From Hoyosella altamirensis (GTDB lineage Bacteria > Actinomycetota > Actinomycetes > Mycobacteriales > Mycobacteriaceae): 64,000 nt of DNA. The stretch covers positions 868,001-932,000 of the forward strand of contig NZ_JACHWS010000001.1 of the NCBI RefSeq assembly GCF_014191505.1, in the 5' to 3' direction. Positions 1 through 8,187 of this stretch are shown here, one piece after another. Both the position numbers and the translations under genes were made by a program. Numbering within the stretch: the first letter of the stretch is position 1; the number at the start of each line of letters is the position of its first letter. Under the pieces are notes generated by a model. It was not told the origin of the DNA and did not search any database. It worked only from the letters and a program-made list of their open reading frames with translations.

Positions 1-741
1 GATGTCGTAGAAGGGGTCATGGCGGCCCCAGAGTACGAGGCATGGGGGCTGATGCTTCTGGTGGTAGGCGGCGATATCCGCGAAACGTGCGACGTGTTTG
101 CGGTAGTCGTAGAAGAGCTGGAACTGGATGTCGATGTTGCCGGGCCGGGAAAGCCGCTCCCAGTCGAGATGCCACGACTCTCGCTGGTGCAGTTCCTGCA
201 GTTCGGACCGCAATCCGCCGAGGTATTGTTCGCGGGTCCCGGCGAAGTTCAGCCACTCCGGGATCGCGGACTTATTTTCCTCAGTCGGCTCCGCCCAGTA
301 CTTGCGCGGCGCATCCCACGCCTCGTTCAGCCCTGCTTCGTGTGCATTTCCGTTCTGGACGATCAGGCCCAGGACCCGCTCCGGATGACGCATCGCCATG
401 TGGTACCCGACGGGGGTGCCGAAATCCGTCACATACAGCACGTATCGCTCAACTCGGAGGTCGTCTATCAGGGCCTCAATTACATGCGACAAGTGCTCGA
501 AGGTGTACTCGTACTCGTCGAGCGGTGGGGCATCGGAGAACCCGAAACCGGGTATGTCCGGGGCGATTACGTACACATGCTCACCGAGAACAGGGAGCAC
601 GTCGCGGAAAGAATACGAGGAACTAGGAAAGCCGTGGAGAAGCAGGACTGCCGTGGACGACGGCACCCCTGCCTCGCGGTAATGCAGGGTGGTCCCAGCC
701 AGTTCGCGGGAGAGATGCCTCGTTTTGGCTGTGCGCTTCAT
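1..741 (-). CDS. Alpha/beta hydrolase, haloalkane dehalogenase/epoxide hydrolase-like (3' end outside window)
   Basis: The first 247 residues are present and the frame is still open at the window edge, so the C-terminus is missing. Residues 35-39 carry the HGFPS oxyanion-hole motif. The nucleophile elbow at about 105-108 reads TDFG, with Asp106 where serine hydrolases have Ser; an Asp nucleophile is typical of haloalkane dehalogenases and epoxide hydrolases. The GRHDP motif near the edge (Asp242) would be the acid, and the catalytic His must lie beyond base 1. The ATG at 741 follows a GGGAG-type ribosome site. An inverted repeat lies about 36 bp upstream. The substrate cannot be told from sequence. 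A long open frame on the opposite strand here is only an antisense shadow. Confidence 0.88.
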   Translation of the reverse strand, partial: MKRTAKTRHLSRELAGTTLHYREAGVPSSTAVLLLHGFPSSSYSFRDVLPVLGEHVYVIAPDIPGFGFSDAPPLDEYEYTFEHLSHVIEALIDDLRVERYVLYVTDFGTPVGYHMAMRHPERVLGLIVQNGNAHEAGLNEAWDAPRKYWAEPTEENKSAIPEWLNFAGTREQYLGGLRSELQELHQRESWHLDWERLSRPGNIDIQFQLFYDYRKHVARFADIAAYHQKHQPPCLVLWGRHDPFYDI

Positions 742-776
742 AGGAGACTCCCTTCAACGTCAGGTCTTCAACCCAT

Positions 777-806
777 GTAACCGTTAAACTCCTATATAAC
801 AGTTAC
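777..806. promoter_or_regulatory. Inverted repeat, candidate operator of the hydrolase gene
   Basis: The half-sites GTAACCGTTA (777-786) and TAACAGTTAC (797-806) are inverted with 9 of 10 positions paired and a 10-nt AT-rich spacer. Each half is itself nearly symmetric. The repeat sits 36-65 bp upstream of the minus-strand hydrolase start and has the look of a TetR-type operator. No regulator gene is adjacent inside the window, so the binder is unknown. Confidence 0.5.
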
Positions 807-1001
807 TACCACCGTACCTCGAGCACGGCCACAATTCCAGGGCCCAGCAGATAGATCAGCCCGTTTACGGTGCTAGCCAGTGGTGGATTCGCGGGACTAT
901 GCTTTGTTTGGCGGAGTATCCCGGGCCCTCGAGGAGTTTCCCCGGACTCGTGATGCCGTCTACTCAAAACAGAGGCGGTTGGGGCGAACCGAGGAGGAAC
1001 G

Positions 1002-1769
1002 GTGCCAATCAAGCGCTGGACGATTGCTGTCGCGGCAATATGTGCACTAGGTGCAGCGAGCTGCACGTCGAATGACACGACGACTGACGAGCCAGAACTC
1101 ACCGAAGTCCAGGCAGATGCCTGTGAGGCACTTATCGAATTCGGGCTGTGGGAGCCGCCGGAAGATGACCCCACAGAGGCGGATCTGGTGGAGTTCCGGT
1201 CCTTTTTTGAACGCATCCAAGCCGGCTCAGATGGGGAAGGCGCAGAGGCTGCATCGTCGGCGATTGAGGCGGTCAATGAGGTGATCGAAACTCAGAACTT
1301 CGAGCTGCTTGAAGGTCCTGAAATCGGGCAGGCAATGGGCACCGTAGGTGTGGTCGGCCGTGACGTCTGCGGATACGAGGAGATCGACCTTGGCGTCGAG
1401 GAAACTCCTGAGGAAGAGGGATCACCTGCGACGCACGAGTTTGTCGGCGTACCAGATACTCTCACGCCGGGCCGATACAGCATTCAGCTCGACAATGACC
1501 AAGAGAACTTCCACCTGGTGATTGTCGCGAAAGTTCCCGACGACTACGAGGGCAATGTCGACGACTTCGCACAACTGGACGAAGATACAGCCATTGCAAC
1601 GGTCGAGTGGTATGCGGCGGGTGCGTTCGCGGAGCCGGAGCAGACCGCGTACCTCACCGCTGATCTCTCAGAACCCGGCAGGTACTTCATTCTGTGCCCA
1701 GTGACTAGCGAAGACGAAGAGGTTCCGCACCACGCCCAGGGAATGATCAACGAAGTGACAGTCAGCTAA
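1002..1769 (+). CDS. Lipoprotein with a C-terminal cupredoxin-like domain
   Basis: This 255-residue protein starts at GTG after a strong GAGGAGGAA ribosome site. It has a short signal peptide ending in a lipobox (GAASC, Cys21). Residues 30-130 form an acidic, mostly helical stretch. The last 110 residues look like a small beta-sandwich. His171 lies in an NFH motif, and Cys232, His243/His244 and Met248 are spaced as in plastocyanin-type copper sites (Y-F-I-L-C-P-V, then P-H-H-A-Q-G-M). I infer a type-1 copper or cupredoxin-like protein anchored outside the membrane. The multicopper oxidase gene begins 6 bp downstream, so the two are probably co-transcribed. No named family was assigned. Confidence 0.75.
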   Translation: MPIKRWTIAVAAICALGAASCTSNDTTTDEPELTEVQADACEALIEFGLWEPPEDDPTEADLVEFRSFFERIQAGSDGEGAEAASSAIEAVNEVIETQNFELLEGPEIGQAMGTVGVVGRDVCGYEEIDLGVEETPEEEGSPATHEFVGVPDTLTPGRYSIQLDNDQENFHLVIVAKVPDDYEGNVDDFAQLDEDTAIATVEWYAAGAFAEPEQTAYLTADLSEPGRYFILCPVTSEDEEVPHHAQGMINEVTVS

Positions 1770-1775
1770 ACCTGC

Positions 1776-3344
1776 ATGAGCGGCCCTGCGGAATGCTCCC
1801 GCCGACAATTCCTGCGACGAATGCTCGTCGGCGCCGCCTTCGCGGGACCATTCGTCGCAGGATGCTCGGTGTCCGGTGGGGATCAGGGAATCCTTGGCCG
1901 GAAAGTGCCTGGACAAACCGGGTTGATGGTGCTCGGCGCGTCCGTCCCGGAATCTTTCACAGTGCCGCTCGCGATACCGCCCGTGCTGCGTCCCGTACAA
2001 ACCGTAGGGAGGACTGATCACTACGAACTCACTGTGCGCGCCGCGTTGCAAGAAATCGTTCCGGGCCTGGAGACCCCGATCTGGGGTTACAACGGAGAGT
2101 TTCCCGGCCCGCTGATTGAGTCCCAGCGCGGGCGGCGCGTCGTCATCCACACACGCAACGAGCTTCCCGCGCCGGTGAGCACACACCTCCACGGTGGCCG
2201 TACGCCTGCGGCGGACGACGGCTACCCCACGGACCTACTTTTGCCGGCTCAAGGCTGGGAACATGGGCATGAGCATTCCGGTGCAATCAGCCATGGGGAG
2301 CGGGACTATACGTACCCACTCGATCAGCGGGCAGCGCTGCTCTGGTACCACGACCACCGTATGGACTTCACCGGACCGCAAGTGTGGCGCGGCTTAGCGG
2401 CCATGCACATTCACCGTGATGATGAAGAAGCCGCGCTCGGCCTGCCCACCGGTGAGTACGAGCTTCCCTTGATGGTCACCGACAGGTCTTTCGGTCGCGA
2501 CGGAAGATTCTTATACCCGTCTCGCGATCCTGAACTGGTGTCGCCACCTGGGGTTCTGCCCGATTTCGCGAACGGTGTTCTGGGGGATGTGTTGCTGGTC
2601 AACGGAGTTCCTGCGCCGTTTCACCCGGTTTCGCGCGGCGTCTACCGACTGCGAATCGTGAATGCCAGTAACGCACGGCATTACAGATTCGAACTCGTTC
2701 CTGCCCCGCCGGGCCGTGAGCCCTTTCTGCTTATCGGCTCAGACGGTGGACTGCTCGCCGCGCCAGTCGAGTTGCGGAGCTTCGCACTGGCTCCCTCTGA
2801 GCGGGCTGACGTGCTCGTCGATTTCTCATCGTTCAGCGCGGGGGAGAACGTCGTTCTGCGGAACCGCTATGGTGACGAGCACTGCAGCGATGTGCTGCAG
2901 TTTCGTGTCGGTTCTGAGCTGGGGCCGTCCTACTCGACGCCCCCAGTCCTGTCGCATCTTGAGCGTCTCGATGAGTCGCAGGCTGTACGTACCCGCACGT
3001 TTCACTTTGCGCGGCGCAACCAGCATGACGGTGCGCTGTGGCCGATAGGAGGGCATTTGTTCGACCCGGACCACATCGCGGCCGCGCCAGCTCTCGGAGA
3101 TACCGAAATCTGGCAGCTGAGCAGCGACCTGCGGCATCCTTTCCATATCCACCACGTCCCGTTCCAGGTTCTCGACATTCCTGGAGTTGATACGTACGGC
3201 TGGAAAGATACCCTCGCCTTGGGTCTTCGAGGGAGTGCGCGCGTGATCATCCGTTTCGACGGTTATCGCGGCAAATATACTTTTCACTGCCACACCTACG
3301 AACATGAAGATATGGGGATGATGGCGAACTACGCGATCACCTGA
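1776..3344 (+). CDS. Tat-exported multicopper oxidase
   Basis: The 522-residue protein begins with a twin-arginine signal (SRRQFL) that also ends in a lipobox-like FVAGC at Cys30, so it may be a lipid-anchored Tat substrate. All four copper motifs of the family are present: HLHG at 137-140, WYHDH at 190-194, HPFHIHH near 457, and HCHTYEHEDMGM near 504-515. The last contains the type-1 Cys505, His510 and axial Met515. Members of this family (CotA/bilirubin oxidase-like) oxidise metals or phenols and reduce O2 to water. The gene follows the cupredoxin-like lipoprotein by 6 bp, which suggests electron transfer or copper handling between them. The actual substrate is unknown. Confidence 0.93.
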   Translation: MSGPAECSRRQFLRRMLVGAAFAGPFVAGCSVSGGDQGILGRKVPGQTGLMVLGASVPESFTVPLAIPPVLRPVQTVGRTDHYELTVRAALQEIVPGLETPIWGYNGEFPGPLIESQRGRRVVIHTRNELPAPVSTHLHGGRTPAADDGYPTDLLLPAQGWEHGHEHSGAISHGERDYTYPLDQRAALLWYHDHRMDFTGPQVWRGLAAMHIHRDDEEAALGLPTGEYELPLMVTDRSFGRDGRFLYPSRDPELVSPPGVLPDFANGVLGDVLLVNGVPAPFHPVSRGVYRLRIVNASNARHYRFELVPAPPGREPFLLIGSDGGLLAAPVELRSFALAPSERADVLVDFSSFSAGENVVLRNRYGDEHCSDVLQFRVGSELGPSYSTPPVLSHLERLDESQAVRTRTFHFARRNQHDGALWPIGGHLFDPDHIAAAPALGDTEIWQLSSDLRHPFHIHHVPFQVLDIPGVDTYGWKDTLALGLRGSARVIIRFDGYRGKYTFHCHTYEHEDMGMMANYAIT

Positions 3345-3377
3345 CCTGTAGGTCCCAACGTAAGGCGGTCTCCTGCT

Positions 3378-4580
3378 GTGGTTTCGGAAGCACGTGTCCT
3401 GAAGTTCCCGGGTGTCCACACGATCCACCGCGCTGGCCCGCCAACATTTCCGCTGCGCTACGTTGTCGAAGGGCCAGAGGACGGAAGACGCGTGCTGCTG
3501 ATCCCGGGCGGTCCAGGGCTGGCGTCTGTCTTGCCGTACCGATTGCTCCGCAAGCGTTTCGCGAAAGCCGGGTACCAGGTTGCAATGGTCGAGCACCGTG
3601 GGGTCGGCTTGTCACGGTGTGCCGCCGACGGAACAGACCTTCCGCTTGACGTATTGACGGTCGATGCCGTGGTGGGGGATACGATCACTGTTCTCGACGA
3701 CCTCGGCTGGGACACCGGGGTCACTGTTTACGGAACGTCCTACGGCGGCTGGGTGGCACAGAAACTCGTCATCGCCGCGGCGGACCGGATCAGCGGGCTC
3801 GTGCTTGATTCGACGTTCAGTTCGGTCGACGAACATGAAGTGCGACGGCGGCTCATCCGGACAATTCTGACCGATCGCGGGCCGCTCAGCAGTCGCATCA
3901 TTGATCTCATCGATAAAGGACTTCTCTCAGAACGTGACGCGGTTCGCGTGCTTCCGCCAACGCTCGAGTTTGGCGGCGACGAACTGGCGAACAAGCTGCT
4001 TGATGCGCTCGAAAAGGGCCATAAGCGGGCCTGGAACTGGGTTGCGAACGCGGGGGACAATGAACTGCACACGACGACGCGGTACGTGATGGAGTTCGAC
4101 CTCGTCGGCGTCATCATGCATCGGGAAGTCGACAGCACGGTTCCGGATGGGCGCCCGTTTGACCCGGTGGCGCTGTTCGATCGGACTATCAGGAAATTCG
4201 GTGCCTACGAGGGGGAGCCGGAGAATCTGCGGCCCGCCCTCGCCAGCGTTACCTGCCCCGTCGCGGTGGTGTGTGGTGCGCGGGACCTCCGCTCTCCGGT
4301 CGAGGTCGCTCAGCGTACCGCGGACGCGCTGCCCAACTCGACGCTGTTGCTGTTCCCCGATACCGCGCATAGCATCCTCGACACGCGACCCGCGGCCGCG
4401 TTAGAAATCGTGAACGGGGTGGTCAACGCGCGGCTTCACGAACTCGCCGACCAGACGGCTGAACTCGAACGGCGATCGAAGTGGGCTCTGCGCACGTTCG
4501 TTCCGCGCGTCCTCAGCGCGTGGGTTTCTGCCGAGCTGGCTTTTGGTGCCGTGCGCCGCCGTCTTCCTCATCGAAAGTGA
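3378..4580 (+). CDS. Alpha/beta hydrolase, proline iminopeptidase/TAP-like (S33)
   Basis: This is a 400-residue hydrolase starting at GTG. It has GGPG at 44-47 (oxyanion region), the nucleophile elbow GTSYGG with Ser121, a likely acid in GARD, and a His in DTAH near residue 334. The GGPG motif and the length are typical of prolyl aminopeptidase and tripeptidyl-aminopeptidase relatives (MEROPS S33). No signal peptide is visible, so it probably acts in the cytoplasm. It lies 33 bp after the multicopper oxidase on the same strand and may share its transcript. The start has only a weak ribosome site. The peptide or ester substrate is not predictable. Confidence 0.87.
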   Translation: MVSEARVLKFPGVHTIHRAGPPTFPLRYVVEGPEDGRRVLLIPGGPGLASVLPYRLLRKRFAKAGYQVAMVEHRGVGLSRCAADGTDLPLDVLTVDAVVGDTITVLDDLGWDTGVTVYGTSYGGWVAQKLVIAAADRISGLVLDSTFSSVDEHEVRRRLIRTILTDRGPLSSRIIDLIDKGLLSERDAVRVLPPTLEFGGDELANKLLDALEKGHKRAWNWVANAGDNELHTTTRYVMEFDLVGVIMHREVDSTVPDGRPFDPVALFDRTIRKFGAYEGEPENLRPALASVTCPVAVVCGARDLRSPVEVAQRTADALPNSTLLLFPDTAHSILDTRPAAALEIVNGVVNARLHELADQTAELERRSKWALRTFVPRVLSAWVSAELAFGAVRRRLPHRK

Positions 4581-4631
4581 TCAGCGCCGCCCACACAGTC
4601 CACACTTAGGTTTGCCTTATACCCTATCGGC

Positions 4632-5312
4632 GTGAACAGAACACGTGCACTTGTGATCGCCGGTGTAGCCGCGCTTGTACTTGTTGTTGCGATAGTCGTA
4701 GCTGGCCCGTGGGCGTATAGCCGTTTCATCGTGGGCGAGCAGCCAGAAGAGCTTCGCCTCCCAACGAATGGCGGGCAGATCGCGGATGGCGATCCCGTCG
4801 CGCTCGAAGGTGAGTGGACGGTCACGAACAATTCGGTAGCGGGGTATCGGGTCGACGAAATTCTGTGGGGGCAGGACGTGACCGTTGTGGGTCGCACGGA
4901 CCAGGTATCGGGAACGGCGTCGATCGACGACGGAGCTCTCTCCGGCGTGTCCGTCAGTGTGGACATGGCGTCGGTCGAGACTGACGACGAACGCAGGGAC
5001 AATCAGTACCGTGGTCGCATCATGGATACCGAAACGTACCCGGAGTCAACGTTTCTGCAGACCGGGGATGTCACGATCCCCGATGGGGAAGGTCCGTTCA
5101 CGGTCCCGGTGACTGGAGACCTTACGGTTCGCGGTGTGACGCGCACGGTGACCGTCGACCTCGATGTGCAATCTGCGGGAGACGCTGTGAGTGTGTCCGG
5201 CAGTGTGCCGGTGGTATTCGCGGACTTCGACATTCCGGAACCAAGCATCGCCGGGATCGCCGTGGACGACAGCGGCGTCATCGAATTCCTGCTCGAACTC
5301 GAACGAGTCTGA
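4632..5312 (+). CDS. YceI-family protein with N-terminal membrane anchor
   Basis: The protein has 226 residues with a GTG start. An N-terminal hydrophobic segment at about 5-30 is an anchor or uncleaved signal. From about residue 57 it follows the YceI pattern: a WTVTNNSVAGY opening, the N-Q-Y-R-G-R and Y-P-E-S-T-F motifs, and L-T-V-R-G-V-T-R near 160. YceI proteins are lipocalin-like beta-barrels that bind isoprenoids or other amphiphiles in the envelope. The gene follows the hydrolase by about 50 bp and may belong to the same surface cluster. A paired hairpin separates it from convergent wrbA. Confidence 0.9.
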   Translation: MNRTRALVIAGVAALVLVVAIVVAGPWAYSRFIVGEQPEELRLPTNGGQIADGDPVALEGEWTVTNNSVAGYRVDEILWGQDVTVVGRTDQVSGTASIDDGALSGVSVSVDMASVETDDERRDNQYRGRIMDTETYPESTFLQTGDVTIPDGEGPFTVPVTGDLTVRGVTRTVTVDLDVQSAGDAVSVSGSVPVVFADFDIPEPSIAGIAVDDSGVIEFLLELERV

Positions 5313-5337
5313 GCAACGTCCACGAAGCGCAGCGGAA

Positions 5338-5389
5338 AGGAGCCGGGCTCGGCGCGCAGCACCATTGATGCGCACTGAGGCCGGCTCCT
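5338..5389. terminator. Candidate bidirectional terminator between yceI-type gene and wrbA
   Basis: AGGAGCCGG (5338-5346) pairs perfectly with CCGGCTCCT (5381-5389). A second inner stem, GCGCA/TGCGC, lies within the 34-nt loop. The element sits in the 90-bp gap between two convergent genes. It has no strong T-run, which is common for actinobacterial terminators. Confidence 0.5.
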
Positions 5390-5402
5390 CCTATCGCCGG
5401 GA

Positions 5403-5999
5403 TTACCCGGCGAGCTTTCTGGCAGTCTCTACGACCCGCGTGGCGAGGTGTTCAAGCGCTGCTTCGGTATCGCTGGTGAGTTCGTCAGTGTTGTCTGGCC
5501 CAGTCACGTGGCTTACGCCGTAGGGATTGCCGTCACTGAACTTGAGTTCGCTGGTGTATCCGGGCGGCACGATGACGCCACCGAAATGCATCAGCGACGT
5601 GTAGAGGTTGATGAGAGTTGTCTCTTGGCCGCCATGCGCGGACTTGCTGGATGTGAACCCTGCATACACCTTGTCTGCGAGCTTGCCCTCTGCCCATAGG
5701 CCGCCGAGCGAGTCGACGAAACTCTGGAACTGCGCGGACGTGGCGCCGAATCGGGTGGGGGAGCCGAAGATGATGGCGTCAGCCCAGACGATGTCGTCAC
5801 CCGTGGCTTCAGGGAGGTTCTTGGTTGCCTCGTAATTCGCCTTCCAGGCGGGGTTGTCGGCGAACGTGGAGGGATCGGCGGTCTCGGCAATGTGGCGGAC
5901 TCGCACTTCTGCACCGACGTTTTCGGCTGCTTTTGCGATGCGGTGTGCCATGGTCGTTCCATGGCCGGTTGCGGAGTAGTAGATAACTGCGAGCTTCAT
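5403..5999 (-). CDS. wrbA: NAD(P)H:quinone oxidoreductase, WrbA family
   Basis: The flavodoxin-like protein has 198 residues. The N-terminal FMN phosphate loop reads YYSATGHGTT at about 7-16, followed by the family motif GSPTRFG near 82 and a GG-x-E-T-T segment near 118. WrbA enzymes are FMN-dependent two-electron quinone reductases that limit redox cycling. An in-frame ATG 15 bp upstream exists, but GGAGGA lies just before the ATG at 5999, so the shorter start is preferred. The gene is divergent to the AhpD-like gene, and a GTTGAA/TTCAAC palindrome lies between them. That fits shared control by a redox or quinone sensor, though this is inference. Confidence 0.93.
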   Translation of the reverse strand: MKLAVIYYSATGHGTTMAHRIAKAAENVGAEVRVRHIAETADPSTFADNPAWKANYEATKNLPEATGDDIVWADAIIFGSPTRFGATSAQFQSFVDSLGGLWAEGKLADKVYAGFTSSKSAHGGQETTLINLYTSLMHFGGVIVPPGYTSELKFSDGNPYGVSHVTGPDNTDELTSDTEAALEHLATRVVETARKLAG

Positions 6000-6049
6000 A
6001 TGATCCTCCAGCACAATCGGGGGCGGATCGGTCTATGGGTCCGGTTAAT

Positions 6050-6063
6050 GTTGAACCTTCAAC
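6050..6063. promoter_or_regulatory. Palindrome between divergent wrbA and AhpD-like genes
   Basis: GTTGAA and TTCAAC (6050-6055, 6058-6063) are perfect inverted arms with a 2-nt centre. The site is about 50 bp from the wrbA start on one side and 57 bp from the AhpD-like start on the other, a position that could control both promoters. The short TTGAA/TTCAA form resembles MarR-type operators. No regulator gene is adjacent. Confidence 0.5.
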
Positions 6064-6119
6064 TGGGTGGACTCTAAAGCGTTATGTTTGATGCGTCAAC
6101 AACCTAGCGGGAGAAAGTC

Positions 6120-6575
6120 ATGGTTCGTCCATCGCTCGACAAGCATCACCCCGAAATCTTCAAGTCCTACCTCGCCACAGCCCGCACGGTGCGGTCCGCA
6201 GCTCGTGACACCGGGCTCGATCGGCGCCTCTTAGAACTGGTTAACCTGAGAGCATCACAAATAAACGCCTGTGCGTATTGTCTCGACGTGCACGCGAAGG
6301 CGGCTCTCGACAACGGTGAGACATATCGGCGCATCACCCTGCTGCCGGCATGGAGGGAATCGAACCTTTTCGACGCACGCGAAAAGGCTGCGCTAGCACT
6401 GGCTGAGGCGGTCACGCTGATCACCGATGAGACCAGACGTGACGAGGCGTTCAACTGGGCTTCGAACCATTTCACGAAAGATCAGATATCGGCACTCAAC
6501 TGGACTGTGATCACGATCAACGCGTTCAACCGCGTGTCAGTTCTCAGCCAGCACAAGGTCCGGCACGACGATTAG
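6120..6575 (+). CDS. Carboxymuconolactone decarboxylase-family protein, AhpD-like
   Basis: This 151-residue helical protein carries the AhpD-type active-site motif C-A-Y-C-L-D-V-H with Cys51, Cys54 and His58. The Cys pair and His are the residues used by AhpD for disulfide/peroxide chemistry, so it is more likely a thiol-dependent alkylhydroperoxidase-like enzyme than a lactone decarboxylase. The ATG follows a GGGAGAAAG ribosome site. It is divergent to wrbA across a palindrome and is followed after 3 bp by a hydrolase gene, so the set looks like one oxidative or electrophile-stress module. The true substrate is unknown. Confidence 0.92.
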   Translation: MVRPSLDKHHPEIFKSYLATARTVRSAARDTGLDRRLLELVNLRASQINACAYCLDVHAKAALDNGETYRRITLLPAWRESNLFDAREKAALALAEAVTLITDETRRDEAFNWASNHFTKDQISALNWTVITINAFNRVSVLSQHKVRHDD

Positions 6576-6578
6576 CCG

Positions 6579-7340
6579 ATGAGTAAACCAGCCCTTGTTC
6601 TCCTGCACGGCGTCACCATGTCGGGCCGGGTGTGGGACCGTGTTGTACCGCTGCTGACCGATCAATACGACGTACACACCCCTACTGCGCTTGGCCACAA
6701 AGGGGGTCCGCCTGCGCTGCAACGGCCTGCACTCATCAGGCACCTCGTTGACGCCGCCGAGCGGATGCTCGACGAGTCAGAACTCGAGCGTCCGCATCTT
6801 GCCGGCAACTCGCTGGGCGGCTGGATTGCGATTGAACTCGCCCGGCGCGGCCGTGCGGCGTCAGTGTGTGCCCTCTCTCCAGCTGGGTTCTGGGACGCAG
6901 GCAGCCACAGTCAAGCAGACGGCGTGGCGAGGCTGCGACGGGAAGTAGCGCTGAGTCGCTACACGCGGCCGGTAGCGCCTTTGTTTCTAAAGTCAGCCAA
7001 GGTCCGCCGCCTCGCAATGCGTGATATCGCCCAGCGCGCAGACAAATTGACTGCTGACGAAGCGCTCGCCGCAGTCGATGACCTGCTCGGATGCGCGGTA
7101 ACCCACGACCTGCTGGGTACCCGTGAAGCAGTCGCCGCGCTCGATCCGCTGCCGTGCCCCGTCACACTCGCGTGGGCTGAGCACGATGCGATATTTCCCC
7201 CTGCGGTCAACGGTGCTATCGCCCGGGAACGACTGCCCGGCGCGACATTTCACGTCCTGCCAGGGGTAGGGCATGTGCCGATGATCGACGATCCCGAACT
7301 AGTAGCGAAGACCATCCTGGCGGCGACGCGCAGTGCCTAA
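6579..7340 (+). CDS. Alpha/beta fold hydrolase
   Basis: A 253-residue hydrolase of the typical small size. It has LLHGVT at 8-13, the nucleophile elbow GNSLGG with Ser78, the acid in AEHD near 206, and GVGH with the catalytic His near 230. The start lies 3 bp after the AhpD-like stop, so the two genes are almost certainly translated from one message. The canonical Ser-Asp-His triad suggests an esterase or C-C hydrolase role, but sequence alone does not narrow the substrate. It ends 8 bp from a convergent LLM oxidoreductase gene. Confidence 0.9.
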   Translation: MSKPALVLLHGVTMSGRVWDRVVPLLTDQYDVHTPTALGHKGGPPALQRPALIRHLVDAAERMLDESELERPHLAGNSLGGWIAIELARRGRAASVCALSPAGFWDAGSHSQADGVARLRREVALSRYTRPVAPLFLKSAKVRRLAMRDIAQRADKLTADEALAAVDDLLGCAVTHDLLGTREAVAALDPLPCPVTLAWAEHDAIFPPAVNGAIARERLPGATFHVLPGVGHVPMIDDPELVAKTILAATRSA

Positions 7341-7348
7341 CCGTCCTG

Positions 7349-8182
7349 TTACCCGGACACCTCTGCCCGAACGGCCGGAATGATGTCTTCGGCGAACCAC
7401 CTCAGCGTCGCTTCGTCATCAGGCCCGCCGAGGATGAAGGTACCGATCCGTTGATCGCGAGCTAGTCCGCTGAGGAGATCGATCCACTCGTTGCGCTCGA
7501 ACTCACCCCAGATGTTGTAGACGCGGCGGATTGCGGCCGGATCGCGATTCGCTGCCACCGCAGCATCATCAATGCGAGCCTGCAAACCGGGGAGCTTCTC
7601 TGGAGGAACGAAACTCATTGACGGCACCCAGCCGTCAGCATGCGAGCCAAGAAGTGCGAGCGCGCGCGGCCCGGTCACGCCGAGCCAGATCTCGATAGCA
7701 TGCGCTGGAACAGGCCCGGGGTGAATTCCGTTGAGCTGGTAAATCTCTCCGTCGTAGGACACTGAGCGCTGATCCGACCACATCAGGCGCATGACGTCGA
7801 TTGCCTCACGCAAGGCTTGCAGTGCTTCGCCAGGCGAGCGGCGGGGGCCGCCCATGCCCTCGATAGCGTCCCAGAAAGCGCCAGCGCCGAGCCCGACCTC
7901 GACTCGGCCGCCACTCAGCACATCAAGCGAAGCAGCACTTTTCGCGAGAATAGCTGGTGGTCTCAGCGGCAGGCTCGCTACGTCCGGGAAAAACCGGATG
8001 TTCCGCGTGTGCGCTGCCAGGTAGCTGATAAGCGTCCACGTGTCGAGGAAGCGGCGCTGGTACGGGTGGTCCTGAATCCCCGCAAAGTCGTAGCCAAGTT
8101 CGTCGAGCAGCCTGGCAGTGGAGACCAGGCTGCTCGCGTCACTCGCGTTGGGAGTCAGGAAGAAACCGAACTGAGGGTGCAT
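7349..8182 (-). CDS. LLM-class flavin-dependent oxidoreductase
   Basis: The 277-residue TIM-barrel protein has the luciferase-like pattern: FGFFLTP at the N-terminus, G-I-Q-D-H-P near 36-41, SGGRVEVGLGAGAF near 90-103, and IWLGVTG near 145. LLM enzymes use FMN or F420 to oxidise or hydroxylate alcohols, aldehydes and other small molecules; the cofactor cannot be decided here. The protein is shorter than the two LLM paralogues at 41 and 47 kb and not close to them. The ATG start is 5 bp from the downstream end of the transglycosylase gene, which lies upstream in transcription. Confidence 0.88.
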   Translation of the reverse strand: MHPQFGFFLTPNASDASSLVSTARLLDELGYDFAGIQDHPYQRRFLDTWTLISYLAAHTRNIRFFPDVASLPLRPPAILAKSAASLDVLSGGRVEVGLGAGAFWDAIEGMGGPRRSPGEALQALREAIDVMRLMWSDQRSVSYDGEIYQLNGIHPGPVPAHAIEIWLGVTGPRALALLGSHADGWVPSMSFVPPEKLPGLQARIDDAAVAANRDPAAIRRVYNIWGEFERNEWIDLLSGLARDQRIGTFILGGPDDEATLRWFAEDIIPAVRAEVSG

Positions 8183-8187
8183 TTTTG

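Noticed and set aside
19..780. 253-codon plus-strand open frame opposite the first hydrolase
   Set aside because: It is antisense to a clear alpha/beta hydrolase with HGFPS and TDFG motifs. Its own translation shows no family pattern and comes from GC-rich third positions.
4606..4620. TTAGGTTTGCCTTAT, resembling an IdeR iron box before the YceI-type gene
   Set aside because: Only the left half fits the 19-bp consensus. The right half fails at most positions, so it is no convincing iron box.
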